Below, one piece after another: positions 24,422 to 31,421 of a stretch of 38,329 nt of DNA (within the stretch, counting starts at the first letter, position 1; each line of letters begins with the position of its first letter). The DNA comes from Turicibacter sp. (GTDB taxonomy: Bacteria; Bacillota; Bacilli; MOL361; Turicibacteraceae): positions 1 through 38,329 of the forward strand of contig JAUMTV010000010.1 of NCBI GenBank assembly GCA_030531025.1. Reading direction: 5' to 3'. Both the position numbers and the translations under genes were made by a program. The notes beneath the pieces were generated by a model, which saw only the letters and a list, made by a program, of their open reading frames with translations, searched no databases and was not told the origin of the DNA.

Positions 24422-25679
24422 GATTTGCTAATGCTTGTGTCCAAGCATCTTGTAATTGTTTAACATAATCTTCATAGCTCATGTTTTGATCTGGATATAA
24501 TCCGATATTGATTACCGTTTGTAACACATCTGTTAAGCGTCCGATTCCTACTTCATTTGCAACAGCACTATAACGTTCTTGGATTTCAGCTGATTCTGTT
24601 GAAGCTGTTTTAACAACATTTCCTTCTTCAAATAATTTACGTTGGTCATCATTTAATTCAGCAATAACCGTTGGAACTCCGTTTAAATCAGCAGCATATC
24701 CACTTTCAGATGAAATGAAGTACTCTAAGAAGGCTTTTGCTGTTGCTAAATTTTCAGTGTTTTTATTAATTCCGATTACACCTGGAGCGCCTACTGGAAC
24801 ACTTGTTGAATCATTTAATGTTGTTGGGAATGGTGCTAACTTAATATTATCTTCTGAATCATTTAAATCTTGAATTGTTGCTAAATCTTGAGAAGCACGC
24901 ATGATCATTGCAACTTTTCCATCTGCTAATAATTGAAGTGATTGAGCATAGTCACCTGTGATAGGGTCTTCCTCAATATATCCATTAGATGCTAAAGCGT
25001 AGAATAAATCCATGACTTCACGAATTGGTTGTCCTTCATTGAAGGCATTTCCGTTTAAAGCTGCTTCTTTATAATTTTCACCGTATGATGATAAAGCACC
25101 TGCCCAAACTCCTAACGTTGTGTTGTAGTTTGTGTAGAAGCAAGTAGCTCCTGTTTTTGTTTCAATTTGCTCACATGTTTGTAATAAGCCTTCTGTTGAC
25201 GTTGGCATTGAGTCGATACCTGCTGCTTGTAACACATCATTATTGTAAACAAATCCTAAGATGTTGATTGAAACAGGTAATCCATAAACTGTATCGTTAT
25301 AAGTTGCTTCAGTAACATCTAGATATGTTTTTTCTAAGTCTTCAACTGTTCCAAGTGGATAGAAGTAGTTTTCATATTCACTTGGTGTGCCAGCCATTGT
25401 AAATGGAACGAATAAAACATCTCCATAGTTTTTAGTGTTCATACGTTTCATAATATCTGAATCATAATCTGCTGATGATTCCCAAATGATATCTTCAACT
25501 TCTGGGTATTTCGCTTTAAAGCCTTCTTCGATGCTTGCAAATAATTCATCTGCATCGGTACGAGAAGTCACGACTGTTAAAGTCCCTCCGATTTTACCTT
25601 CTTCAACTTTTGGTTCTGATTGACAAGCTGCTAATGATACTAATGATGCAGCAACTAATAAACTCTTAATTTTTTTCAT
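24414..25679 (-). CDS. Substrate-binding lipoprotein of the CUT1 importer
   Basis: I place the start at ATG 25679 (MKKIKSLLVAASLVSLAACQ), after AAAGGA; the open frame upstream reads into the end of the ATPase gene. About 421 residues. The N-terminus is a lipoprotein signal with lipobox LAAC, so the mature protein is tethered outside. The body is a family-1 solute-binding fold: GGTLTVVTSRTD, then DVLFVPF, YGLPVSINILGFVYNNDVLQAAGID, LLADGKVAMIMRASQDLA, and PVGAPGVIGINKNTENLATAKAFLEYF. Such proteins bind oligosaccharides, glycerol-phosphate esters or other small organics; the ligand cannot be read from sequence. Confidence 0.9.
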   Translation of the reverse strand: MKKIKSLLVAASLVSLAACQSEPKVEEGKIGGTLTVVTSRTDADELFASIEEGFKAKYPEVEDIIWESSADYDSDIMKRMNTKNYGDVLFVPFTMAGTPSEYENYFYPLGTVEDLEKTYLDVTEATYNDTVYGLPVSINILGFVYNNDVLQAAGIDSMPTSTEGLLQTCEQIETKTGATCFYTNYNTTLGVWAGALSSYGENYKEAALNGNAFNEGQPIREVMDLFYALASNGYIEEDPITGDYAQSLQLLADGKVAMIMRASQDLATIQDLNDSEDNIKLAPFPTTLNDSTSVPVGAPGVIGINKNTENLATAKAFLEYFISSESGYAADLNGVPTVIAELNDDQRKLFEEGNVVKTASTESAEIQERYSAVANEVGIGRLTDVLQTVINIGLYPDQNMSYEDYVKQLQDAWTQALANHE

Positions 25680-26754
25680 AGCTAGTTTCAATCCTTTCTT
25701 GTGTTGTTTTATTGAAAACATGGGCATGGCTTAAATCGAAGATAACATTAAGTAATTGACCTTCTTTATATTCTTGGGTGTTATAACATTTCATGGTGAT
25801 TAATTCTTCACCTCGAGATAAATGAAGAATTTGATCGCTTCCCCTGTATTCGACTTTTTTAATAACCGTTTGAATGCCATCTTCGCTTGTCGTTTCTTTA
25901 ATATGTTCAGGTCGAATTGCTAAAATATACTCTTCATTTGGTAGAAGTGAAGTCGTATGTTCTCCTAGATGAAGTATGACATCGTTAAATAAAATCGCCT
26001 CTTGATTTTTTAGCACAAAATTAAATAGATTAATTTGTGGTTTACCGATAAAGGTAGCAACAAATAGATTTCTAGGTTTTGTATAGATTTCAATAGGCGT
26101 TCCAATTTGTTGAATCTCACCTTCATGTAAGATGACAATTCGATCAGCCATTGTTAAAGCCTCTGTTTGATCATGAGTCACATAAATCGTTGTGGTATTT
26201 AATCGGCGATGAAGATTAGTGATTTCTGTTGCTGTTGAATCACGTAACTTCGCATCTAAATTAGAAAGAGGCTCATCCATTAAGAAAAGTTTTGGCTCTC
26301 TGACCATCGCACGGGCAATTGCTACACGTTGACGTTGGCCACCAGAGAGATTTTTAGGAAGTGTGTGAAGATAATCTTCTAACTTTAAAATCTTTGCTGC
26401 CCATTTTACTTTATCTTCAATCTCTTTTTTAGAGCACTTACGAATTTTCATACCGAATGCGATATTTTCATAAGTTGTTAAATGAGGAAGTAAAGCATAG
26501 CTTTGAAAGACCATGGCAACATCTCGATCTTTAGGTAAGATATCATTAATAATTGTTCCATCAATAGCAATAGTTCCGTCAGTTAATGCTTCAAACCCAC
26601 AAATTAATTCGAGTAAGGTTGACTTTCCACTTCCACTTGGCCCAACAATGACAATAAACTCACCTTTTTTAATCTCTAGATTAAAGTTTTTAATGATCTC
26701 TTGATGAGGATGAGCGTAAGTTTTTGAGACATGGTTGAATGTAATATAATTCAT
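25666..26754 (-). CDS. ABC importer ATPase (MalK/PotA-like)
   Basis: A 362-residue ATPase, first gene of the six-gene operon. Walker A GPSGSGKST (about 38-46), Q-loop MVFQSYALLPH, signature LSGGQRQR (about 137-144), Walker B LFLMDEPLSNLD and H-loop YVTHDQTEAL are all canonical. The last 120 residues form a TOBE-like regulatory domain (IRPEHIKE). GGAAGTGAG precedes the ATG. The stop lies 14 nt inside the next gene, so lipoprotein translation is probably coupled. A perfect minus-strand TATAAT sits at 26796-26801, with no good -35 box. Confidence 0.93.
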   Translation of the reverse strand: MNYITFNHVSKTYAHPHQEIIKNFNLEIKKGEFIVIVGPSGSGKSTLLELICGFEALTDGTIAIDGTIINDILPKDRDVAMVFQSYALLPHLTTYENIAFGMKIRKCSKKEIEDKVKWAAKILKLEDYLHTLPKNLSGGQRQRVAIARAMVREPKLFLMDEPLSNLDAKLRDSTATEITNLHRRLNTTTIYVTHDQTEALTMADRIVILHEGEIQQIGTPIEIYTKPRNLFVATFIGKPQINLFNFVLKNQEAILFNDVILHLGEHTTSLLPNEEYILAIRPEHIKETTSEDGIQTVIKKVEYRGSDQILHLSRGEELITMKCYNTQEYKEGQLLNVIFDLSHAHVFNKTTQERIETSYEKN

Positions 26755-26974
26755 TCTAGATCACTCACTTCCAATCTTTTAGAAAATCCTTTCATATTAT
26801 AACAAATCTATTTCTTTAGAGATATAGAGATTGTGATTTTTTCAACATAAAGTGACAAAAATAAGGTGAAGTATAAAAAGAATAAATAAATATGGCTAAC
26901 TTTATCGATATAATATATAGATAAAATTTTAATATTTGATAATGTTTATCTTTTTTATTAAATTAATACCAACA

Positions 26975-27051
26975 TTAGATAAGTATTGTCTAATATATGC
27001 GGAAAGTGGCTAACGCTTCATGGTTCAAAGGTGAATACTTTTAGATATAAT
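26975..27051 (+). promoter_or_regulatory. Divergent control region: inverted repeat and lipoprotein-gene promoter
   Basis: The 329-bp gap 26755-27083 is AT-rich. It holds TTAGATAA-gta-TTGTCTAA (26975-26993), an imperfect inverted repeat that could be an operator, and TTCAAA (27024-27029), 16 bp, TATAAT (27046-27051) reading toward the lipoprotein gene. I see no thiamin (TPP) riboswitch motifs here. Confidence 0.5.
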
Positions 27052-27083
27052 CATAGGCAGAATGTCATAGGAGGAAATTTACA

Positions 27084-28124
27084 ATGAAAAAATTATGGAT
27101 AGTATTTATTTTAATATTTGGATTGATGGGGTGTGCAAATGAAGAAAAGTCGCGTGAGACACCACCAGTTACAACTCCTGAAGAAGTTGAGCAAGAATCT
27201 GTTGAGGAAGAGGAACCAGAAACAACACCACAATTTGATCCAGTTTCATTCGATGTATTAGTACCAAGTGGGGCAACGGCAATGACTTTAGCTCATTTTG
27301 CTGCTACTCAACCTAGCTTAGGAGATCATGTGACGTACTCTGTGCAACCATATGTTCAAGGAAGTGATCCTTTAGTCGCTGCTTTTACATCTGAAACGTC
27401 GCAGGTGATTGTTGCACCAACTAATTTAGGAGCAACACTTTATCAAAAAGAAGTTCCTTATCAACTAGTAGCTACCTTAGTTTGGGGAAATTTATATTTA
27501 ATTAGTAATGAAAACTTAACGTTTGATGATTTAGCAGGGCGAAAAATTACAGCTTTCGGACAAGGAAGCACACCAGATATTGTGTTACAAACCATTTTAA
27601 AAGAAAAAGGATTATTAGATAAGGTTGAAATAGAATACTTATCAAGTGTTTCTGATGTTCAAGCGATGTACGCAGCGGGAGAAACTGATATAGCGCTCAT
27701 TGCTGAACCATCGCTTTCTGTTTTAAAGACGAAGATGGAAAATATGAACGTTGTCGTTGATTTTCAACAAGAGTGGGGAGAATTATATGAGGTGACTTCT
27801 TATCCACAAGCAAGCTTATTTATTCATAAAGATTTAATTGAAAATCACCAAGAAGTGATTGAACCTTTATTAGCCCAAGTTGAAGCAAGTGTTGAATTTG
27901 CTAATGAATCGCCAAACGAAATGGCAACTGAGGCTGTTGAGACAGGACTTGAGATGCCGCAAGCTATTATAGAAGCTGCTGTGCCTAATTCAAACCTAAT
28001 TTTTAAAACAGCTGAGGAAGCTAAAGAAGAGATTGAGTTTTACTTACAAAAGCTTTATGAGTTTGATGCTAAAACGGTAGGAGGAACTTTACCGGATGAT
28101 GACTTTTATTATCTAAGTAAATAA
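27084..28124 (+). CDS. SsuA/NitT-TauT-type substrate-binding lipoprotein
   Basis: A 346-residue lipoprotein: signal sequence with lipobox LMGC (Cys near 17), a Glu/Pro/Thr-rich linker of about 30 residues, then a binding domain with DVLVPSGATAMTLAHF, QVIVAPTNLGATLYQ, LAGRKITAFGQGSTPDIVLQTILKEKGL and AGETDIALIAEPSLSVL. This is the NMT1/SsuA-like fold used for sulfonates, nitrate, thiamin precursors and similar. TAGGAGGAAA precedes the ATG. The matching permease downstream (28613-29570) is a pseudogene, and no ATPase gene is adjacent, so the import system here looks broken, unless another permease serves. Confidence 0.85.
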   Translation: MKKLWIVFILIFGLMGCANEEKSRETPPVTTPEEVEQESVEEEEPETTPQFDPVSFDVLVPSGATAMTLAHFAATQPSLGDHVTYSVQPYVQGSDPLVAAFTSETSQVIVAPTNLGATLYQKEVPYQLVATLVWGNLYLISNENLTFDDLAGRKITAFGQGSTPDIVLQTILKEKGLLDKVEIEYLSSVSDVQAMYAAGETDIALIAEPSLSVLKTKMENMNVVVDFQQEWGELYEVTSYPQASLFIHKDLIENHQEVIEPLLAQVEASVEFANESPNEMATEAVETGLEMPQAIIEAAVPNSNLIFKTAEEAKEEIEFYLQKLYEFDAKTVGGTLPDDDFYYLSK

Positions 28125-28161
28125 CACGCATATTTTTTCATTGCGTCCATATAATATAAAG

Positions 28162-28340
28162 GATGATTACTTGAACTTCGGTTTGGTAGCCGACATCAGG
28201 TGCAGGGGAAAGACCACCTGCCAAGTAAGCATCGTGAAGTACTAAAAATACACTTCATTCTGTTGTCTAACTTAACGTAGATTCTAGAAAGAATCGCTTT
28301 TGTGAATTCAGTTTGAAGGTATTTTCAAGTACTTCTTTTT
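28162..28340 (+). ncRNA. Candidate structured RNA, two domains, ending in a T-run
   Basis: Domain 1 (28162-28233) folds as a three-way junction: P1 GATG-a-TTACTTG (162-173) pairs with CAAGTAA-g-CATC (222-233), 11 pairs; P2 TCGG/CCGA (178-181/190-193); P3 CAGGTG/CACCTG (197-202/215-220). Domain 2 (28236-28335) is a long imperfect hairpin: GAAGTACT..AAAA..TAC (236-251) with GTATTTTCAAGTACTTC (319-335), continued by CTTCA..CTG (253-262) / CAG..TGAAG (309-318), and an inner hairpin GATTCTagaaAGAATC (280-295). Then TTTTTATAA. TATAAT (28150-28155) lies just upstream, with no clear -35. I do not recognise a known riboswitch or RNA class. Confidence 0.55.
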
Positions 28341-28348
28341 ATAATTTA

Positions 28349-28384
28349 AAAATAAGCCATCTACTATAGATGGCTTATTTTTGT
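28349..28384. terminator. Bidirectional terminator
   Basis: Perfect 13-bp stem AATAAGCCATCTA (28351-28363) / TAGATGGCTTATT (28367-28379). The minus-strand small gene ends inside it. Confidence 0.9.
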
Positions 28385-28515
28385 TTATGATATTTTTCTT
28401 TTAATACAAAAAAGGCTAGTCGAATAGCACGATAAATATAAATGAGTAAGAGAATAAACAAAAACCAAACACAAAACATCCCAATTAATTTATAAAGTGC
28501 ATAAAGAAAATCCAT
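28375..28515 (-). CDS. Small membrane protein (46 aa)
   Basis: A short frame not long enough for usual ORF cut-offs: begins MDFLYALYKLIGMF, ends in YHKQK. AGGGAGGAATA precedes the ATG, an excellent ribosome site. Residues about 10-28 (LIGMFCVWFLFILLLIYIY) form a single membrane helix, followed by RAIRLAFFVLKEKYHKQK, a basic amphipathic tail. The stop codon lies in a bidirectional terminator. It is transcribed against the lipoprotein and permease genes between which it lies. Function unknown. Confidence 0.65.
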   Translation of the reverse strand: MDFLYALYKLIGMFCVWFLFILLLIYIYRAIRLAFFVLKEKYHKQK

Positions 28516-28612
28516 ATTATTCCTCCCTTTTTGGTTATTATATCATAGGTGTTAATTTATCTAACATAAGTCTTTCTTATTCTCCGTAAGATTAAAAGAA
28601 GGAGGAGATGAG

Positions 28613-29570
28613 ATGAAACGATCTCGTTTTTTAGTTTTATTAGGGTTTATAGTGGGATGTGAATTGATAGTACAGCTAATGAAAAATCCTATCATTTTTC
28701 CTTCGATACAGCTCGTTTTGACTGAGTTAGGTCATATTATTTTTTCTTCTTCTTTTATTAGTATTGTTTTCGCCACGTTGGTAAGAACTTTATTAATCTT
28801 TTTGATTATTTTTATAATTAGTTTGATTTTAGGTATATTATCAGGATATTTTAACTCATTAAGAGTTATTCTTTCTCCAATGGTGACTTTTTTGAGAACC
28901 ATTCCCACGATTTTAGTGACGATTATTTTATTAATTTGGTTTGGACGAGAGTTAGGGCCTATTATGATTATGGCGCTCGTTATTTTTCCTATATTGTATG
29001 AATTAATATTAGGGTCTATGAATCAGGTGGATTCTGATTTGTTAGATGTCTGTTGATTATTTGGAGCCACGGGATATGAAAAGTTCAAAGCCCTTTATTA
29101 TCCACAGCTTTTAATCACACTTAGTAGCGGGATCCAAGCGACGCTTGGAATTTCTTTTAAAGTGATGGTCATGGCAGAAGTGATGGCTCAAACATCTACA
29201 GGGAGTGGCCGACAGTTAAACTATGAAAAAACATATTTAAATATGCCCGCTGTCTTTGCCTATATATAAACAGATAAGTATTCTACATCTAAGGTGGCAA
29301 ACAAAAAATACTGATATCCTTTATTTATAAAAACATCCTATCGTCCAGGGGTCACCTAGCATGCGAAGCATGTTTACTCCACTGCTAGGGTATGGTCACC
29401 TAGCGATTTCTGAAAGAAATCTACTCCTCTGCTACTAGGGCTTAAAAATTTTCTATGAAGAAAATTTATCTGGACTTATATAGACAATTGTGCTTATTGT
29501 ATTGGTTATATTTTTTGAGGTAATCAGCGGCTACATAATAAAAGAGTTGATTCGTCATCTTGAATCCTGA
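28613..29570 (+). pseudogene. ABC importer permease (SsuC/TauC-like), broken by a stop codon and a repeat insertion
   Basis: The start (AGGAGGAGATGAG before ATG) and the first 147 residues are intact, with LRTIPTILVTIILLIWFGRELGPI as in SsuC-type permeases. An in-frame TGA follows at 29054-29056 (context DVC-stop-LFGATGYEKF, where the family has an Arg or similar; CGA to TGA is the simplest change). The frame then stays open through FKVMVMAEVMAQTSTGSGRQL to NMPAVFAY at 29263, where repeat copy 3 interrupts it. The missing C-terminal helix resumes after the repeat at 29484 (TIVLIVLVIFFEVISGYI) and ends at the TGA 29568-29570. So two independent lesions. It was presumably partner of the lipoprotein at 27084. 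Confidence 0.88.
29260..29483 (+). repeat. Dispersed hairpin repeat, copy 3 (224 bp), inside the permease gene
   Basis: Left end CTATATATAAACAG, right end CTGGACTTATATAG. Two tandem hairpin modules: GGTCACCTAG-[CATGCgaaGCATG]-...-CTAGG (29350-29389) and the same frame with a different inner hairpin, GATTTCTgaaAGAAATC (29405-29421), closed by CCTAG (399-403) / CTAGG (435-439). A 9-bp hairpin AAATTTTCT / AGAAAATTT precedes the right end. Host gene coding resumes in register on the far side, proving insertion. Its sequence is closest to copy 2. Confidence 0.85.
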
Positions 29571-29681
29571 TAACGACAATGAGGGGAAGAATATACTGAA
29601 ATTAAGTCGGTTTAATGAACAAGTTGTAACGCGGCGACGTATAATATTGCGTAGAAACAATGTCTTTCTCAACCTAAAGTT

Positions 29682-29708
29682 ATATTTAAATTAGGACGTT
29701 CATAAGTT
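29682..29708 (+). promoter_or_regulatory. Possible SigE-type sporulation promoter for yabP
   Basis: ATATTT (29682-29687), 13 bp, CATAAGTT (29701-29708), resembling the SigE consensus (ATATT ... CATACANT). Bacillus yabP is transcribed in the mother cell, which fits. The rest of 29571-29742 shows no gene. Confidence 0.4.
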
Positions 29709-29742
29709 CTAATGATAAAACAGATAACGGAGGGAAGAGACT

Positions 29743-30060
29743 ATGAACATTTATGAGAAAGAATCGTACATGAAGCAAAAACCGACTACATTATTAGGCT
29801 ACCATCAGGTGTCAATGAAAGAACGTAAATTAATGGATGTCACTGGTATTAAGAAGTTACTTAGCTTTGATAGTGAATTGTTTACGCTTGACACAACAAT
29901 GGGGATTTTAACAGTAAGGGGAATGGATTTAGAGCTAAAAAATCTAGATCTTGAAAAAGGAGAGCTATCGATCGTTGGGTATATCACAGGCTATGAATAT
30001 GATGATTTTGATATGGTTGGTGAAGACTCAAAAGGAATCCTTAGCAAGCTATTTAAATGA
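29743..30060 (+). CDS. yabP: Sporulation protein YabP
   Basis: A 105-residue protein of the YabP/YqfC family: HQVSMKERKLMDVTGIKKLLSFDSELFTLDTTMGILTVRGMDLELKNLDLEKGELSIVGYITGYEY is nearly the whole family signature. YabP acts in endospore formation in the mother cell; its exact job is not settled. GGAGGGAAG precedes the ATG. Its TGA overlaps the yabQ ATG (ATGA). This gene restarts the yab cluster after the 9.8-kb interruption. Confidence 0.93.
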   Translation: MNIYEKESYMKQKPTTLLGYHQVSMKERKLMDVTGIKKLLSFDSELFTLDTTMGILTVRGMDLELKNLDLEKGELSIVGYITGYEYDDFDMVGEDSKGILSKLFK

Positions 30061-30581
30061 GTTTACAAGTTCAGTTTCAACTTATGATTCATGTCCTATT
30101 GTATGGAATTTTTATCGGGATCACACTTGATTTTATCTTCATTGTTAAAGAGATCTTCTTTAATCATTACATGCAATGGGCAGTTGTCATTTTATACTGG
30201 TTGATCCAGGTCCCCCTTACTTTCGTATATATATATAATGTTAATGAAGGAATTTTTCATTTGTACATCTTAATTTTCTTAATTGTTGGTGCTATCATTT
30301 ATTTTAAGTTCTTAAAGCAGCCGTTACATCATGATCTTGAAATACTAGGAGAAAGTTTATTCACAGTATCCAACTTTATAAAAAAAGTAGTGAATATCTT
30401 AGTAATTTCACCCATTATGTTTATTTACAAGCTTGTTTCTGATATAATAATGTTGTTTCTTAGAATCTTAAAGCTTTTATTTTATACGCCTATAGCTAAA
30501 TTAGGAAAAAGAATGTCAAGTAAGAAGAGGGAGAGACGACGTGGCAAAAAGAAAACTAACATTAATACAGAAGAACAATAG
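30057..30581 (+). CDS. yabQ: Sporulation membrane protein YabQ
   Basis: A 174-residue protein with about four hydrophobic stretches in the first 155 residues (about 8-30, 40-60, 65-85, 120-150) and a very basic tail (KRMSSKKRERRRGKKK). In Bacillus, YabQ is a spore-cortex assembly protein in the outer forespore membrane. It overlaps yabP by 4 nt (ATGA), and its last 41 nt overlap the divIC start in another frame. The assignment rests on position, length and membrane pattern more than on motifs. Confidence 0.88.
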   Translation: MSLQVQFQLMIHVLLYGIFIGITLDFIFIVKEIFFNHYMQWAVVILYWLIQVPLTFVYIYNVNEGIFHLYILIFLIVGAIIYFKFLKQPLHHDLEILGESLFTVSNFIKKVVNILVISPIMFIYKLVSDIIMLFLRILKLLFYTPIAKLGKRMSSKKRERRRGKKKTNINTEEQ

Positions 30582-30879
30582 AAAAAGAAGAAGACAATTT
30601 CTTTATCGTCGTGTTTTAACGATGAGTCTTTTAATTGGTTTCTTTGTAGTAACAGGAGCTTTCATGTACACTGACCGTCTATCAAAACTTACTAAAGCGC
30701 GTGAAAATTTAGCCACATATCAAAAACAATATGATGAGTTGATCGCAAAAGAGGAATATTATCGCAATGAAATAAGCAAACTTGAAAATGAAGACTATAT
30801 TGCTAAGCTTGCACGTGAGAAATATTTCAAATCAGAGGAAGGCGAAATAATATTTAAGCTTCCGGAACAACAAGAATAA
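30541..30879 (+). CDS. divIC: Cell-division protein DivIC (FtsB-like)
   Basis: A 112-residue septum-formation protein. GTG start, preceded by GGGAGAGA inside yabQ. A basic cytoplasmic N-terminus (KRKLTLIQKNNRKRRRQF), one membrane helix (about 27-42), then a coiled coil (KARENLATYQKQYDELIAKEEYYRNEISKLEN) and the YIAKLAREKYFKSEEGEIIF motif shared by DivIC and FtsB. It joins FtsL and DivIB to activate septal peptidoglycan synthesis. Overlap with yabQ by 41 nt couples a division gene to sporulation genes, as in other Firmicutes. Confidence 0.92.
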   Translation: MAKRKLTLIQKNNRKRRRQFLYRRVLTMSLLIGFFVVTGAFMYTDRLSKLTKARENLATYQKQYDELIAKEEYYRNEISKLENEDYIAKLAREKYFKSEEGEIIFKLPEQQE

Positions 30880-30925
30880 GTAAATCAAAAAATATAAAAA
30901 TTTATGAGGAGGACTGTCGATTTTT

Positions 30926-31282
30926 ATGTCAATCACAGCTGGTCAAAAGTTAAATGGTAAAATCACGAGTGTTAAGAAGTTCGGTGCATTTGTGGAATTA
31001 GAAAATGGTAAATCAGGACTTGTACACATTAGTGAGTTATCTGAAAAATTCGTAGAAAAAGTTGAAGATGTTGTCAGCGTGGGTCAGGAAGTAACTGTGC
31101 GCGTTAAAGAGGTGACACCAGAAGGGAAAATTAACCTTTCAATGAAACCAGCTCGCCCAGAAAAGCCAGCTCGTCCAGCTTTAGACTTAGATAAAGCAAT
31201 TACTAACTTCTTAAAAGATAGCGATGAAAAACAATCGGCTCTTAAAAAGAACATGAAAACACAACGTCGTCGTTCAAACTAA
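30926..31282 (+). CDS. yabR: S1-domain RNA-binding protein YabR
   Basis: A 118-residue protein with one S1 domain (about 5-72): GQKLNGKITSVKKFGAFVELENGKSGLVHISELSEKFVEKVEDVVSVGQEVTVRVKEVTPEGKINLSMK, every usual S1 landmark present. A linker with RPEKPARPALDLD and a basic tail (KKNMKTQRRRSN) follow, both likely to contact RNA. GGAGGACTG precedes the ATG. It follows divIC as in Bacillus. Confidence 0.92.
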   Translation: MSITAGQKLNGKITSVKKFGAFVELENGKSGLVHISELSEKFVEKVEDVVSVGQEVTVRVKEVTPEGKINLSMKPARPEKPARPALDLDKAITNFLKDSDEKQSALKKNMKTQRRRSN

Positions 31283-31312
31283 TTAACGACACTTGTTTAG
31301 CATATATATTCT

Positions 31313-31345
31313 GACCCCATCCCAAATAGAGATGGGGCTTTTATA
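31313..31345 (+). terminator. Terminator of the yabP-yabR operon
   Basis: CCCCATC (31315-31321) pairs with GATGGGG (31331-31337), then TTTTAT. Confidence 0.88.
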
Positions 31346-31386
31346 TGATAAAAAATATTATTCGTACTCATCATTTTAAACATACT

Positions 31387-31421
31387 ATAAAAAAATCGCA
31401 GATATAATCTGCGATTTTTTT
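31387..31421 (-). terminator. Terminator of the EIIC-type permease gene
   Basis: Perfect stem AAAAATCGCAGAT (31391-31403) / ATCTGCGATTTTT (31407-31419), T-run on both strands. Confidence 0.9.

Noticed and set aside
24414..25727. Start of the CUT1 lipoprotein at 25727
   Set aside because: The first 16 residues come from the overlapping end of the ATPase gene; a signal peptide and SD appear only at ATG 25679.
26755..27083. Thiamin (TPP) riboswitch ahead of the THI5/SsuA-like lipoprotein
   Set aside because: No CTGAGA or ACCTGATCTGG-like motifs are present.
29054..29056. TGA read as Trp (alternative genetic code) in the permease
   Set aside because: TGA ends yabP in this window in an ATGA overlap with yabQ, and the family does not have Trp at this place; a nonsense mutation is simpler.
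29466..29672. 68-aa minus-strand frame next to repeat copy 3
   Set aside because: It is antisense to the end of the broken permease and the yabP leader and shows no SD or family pattern.
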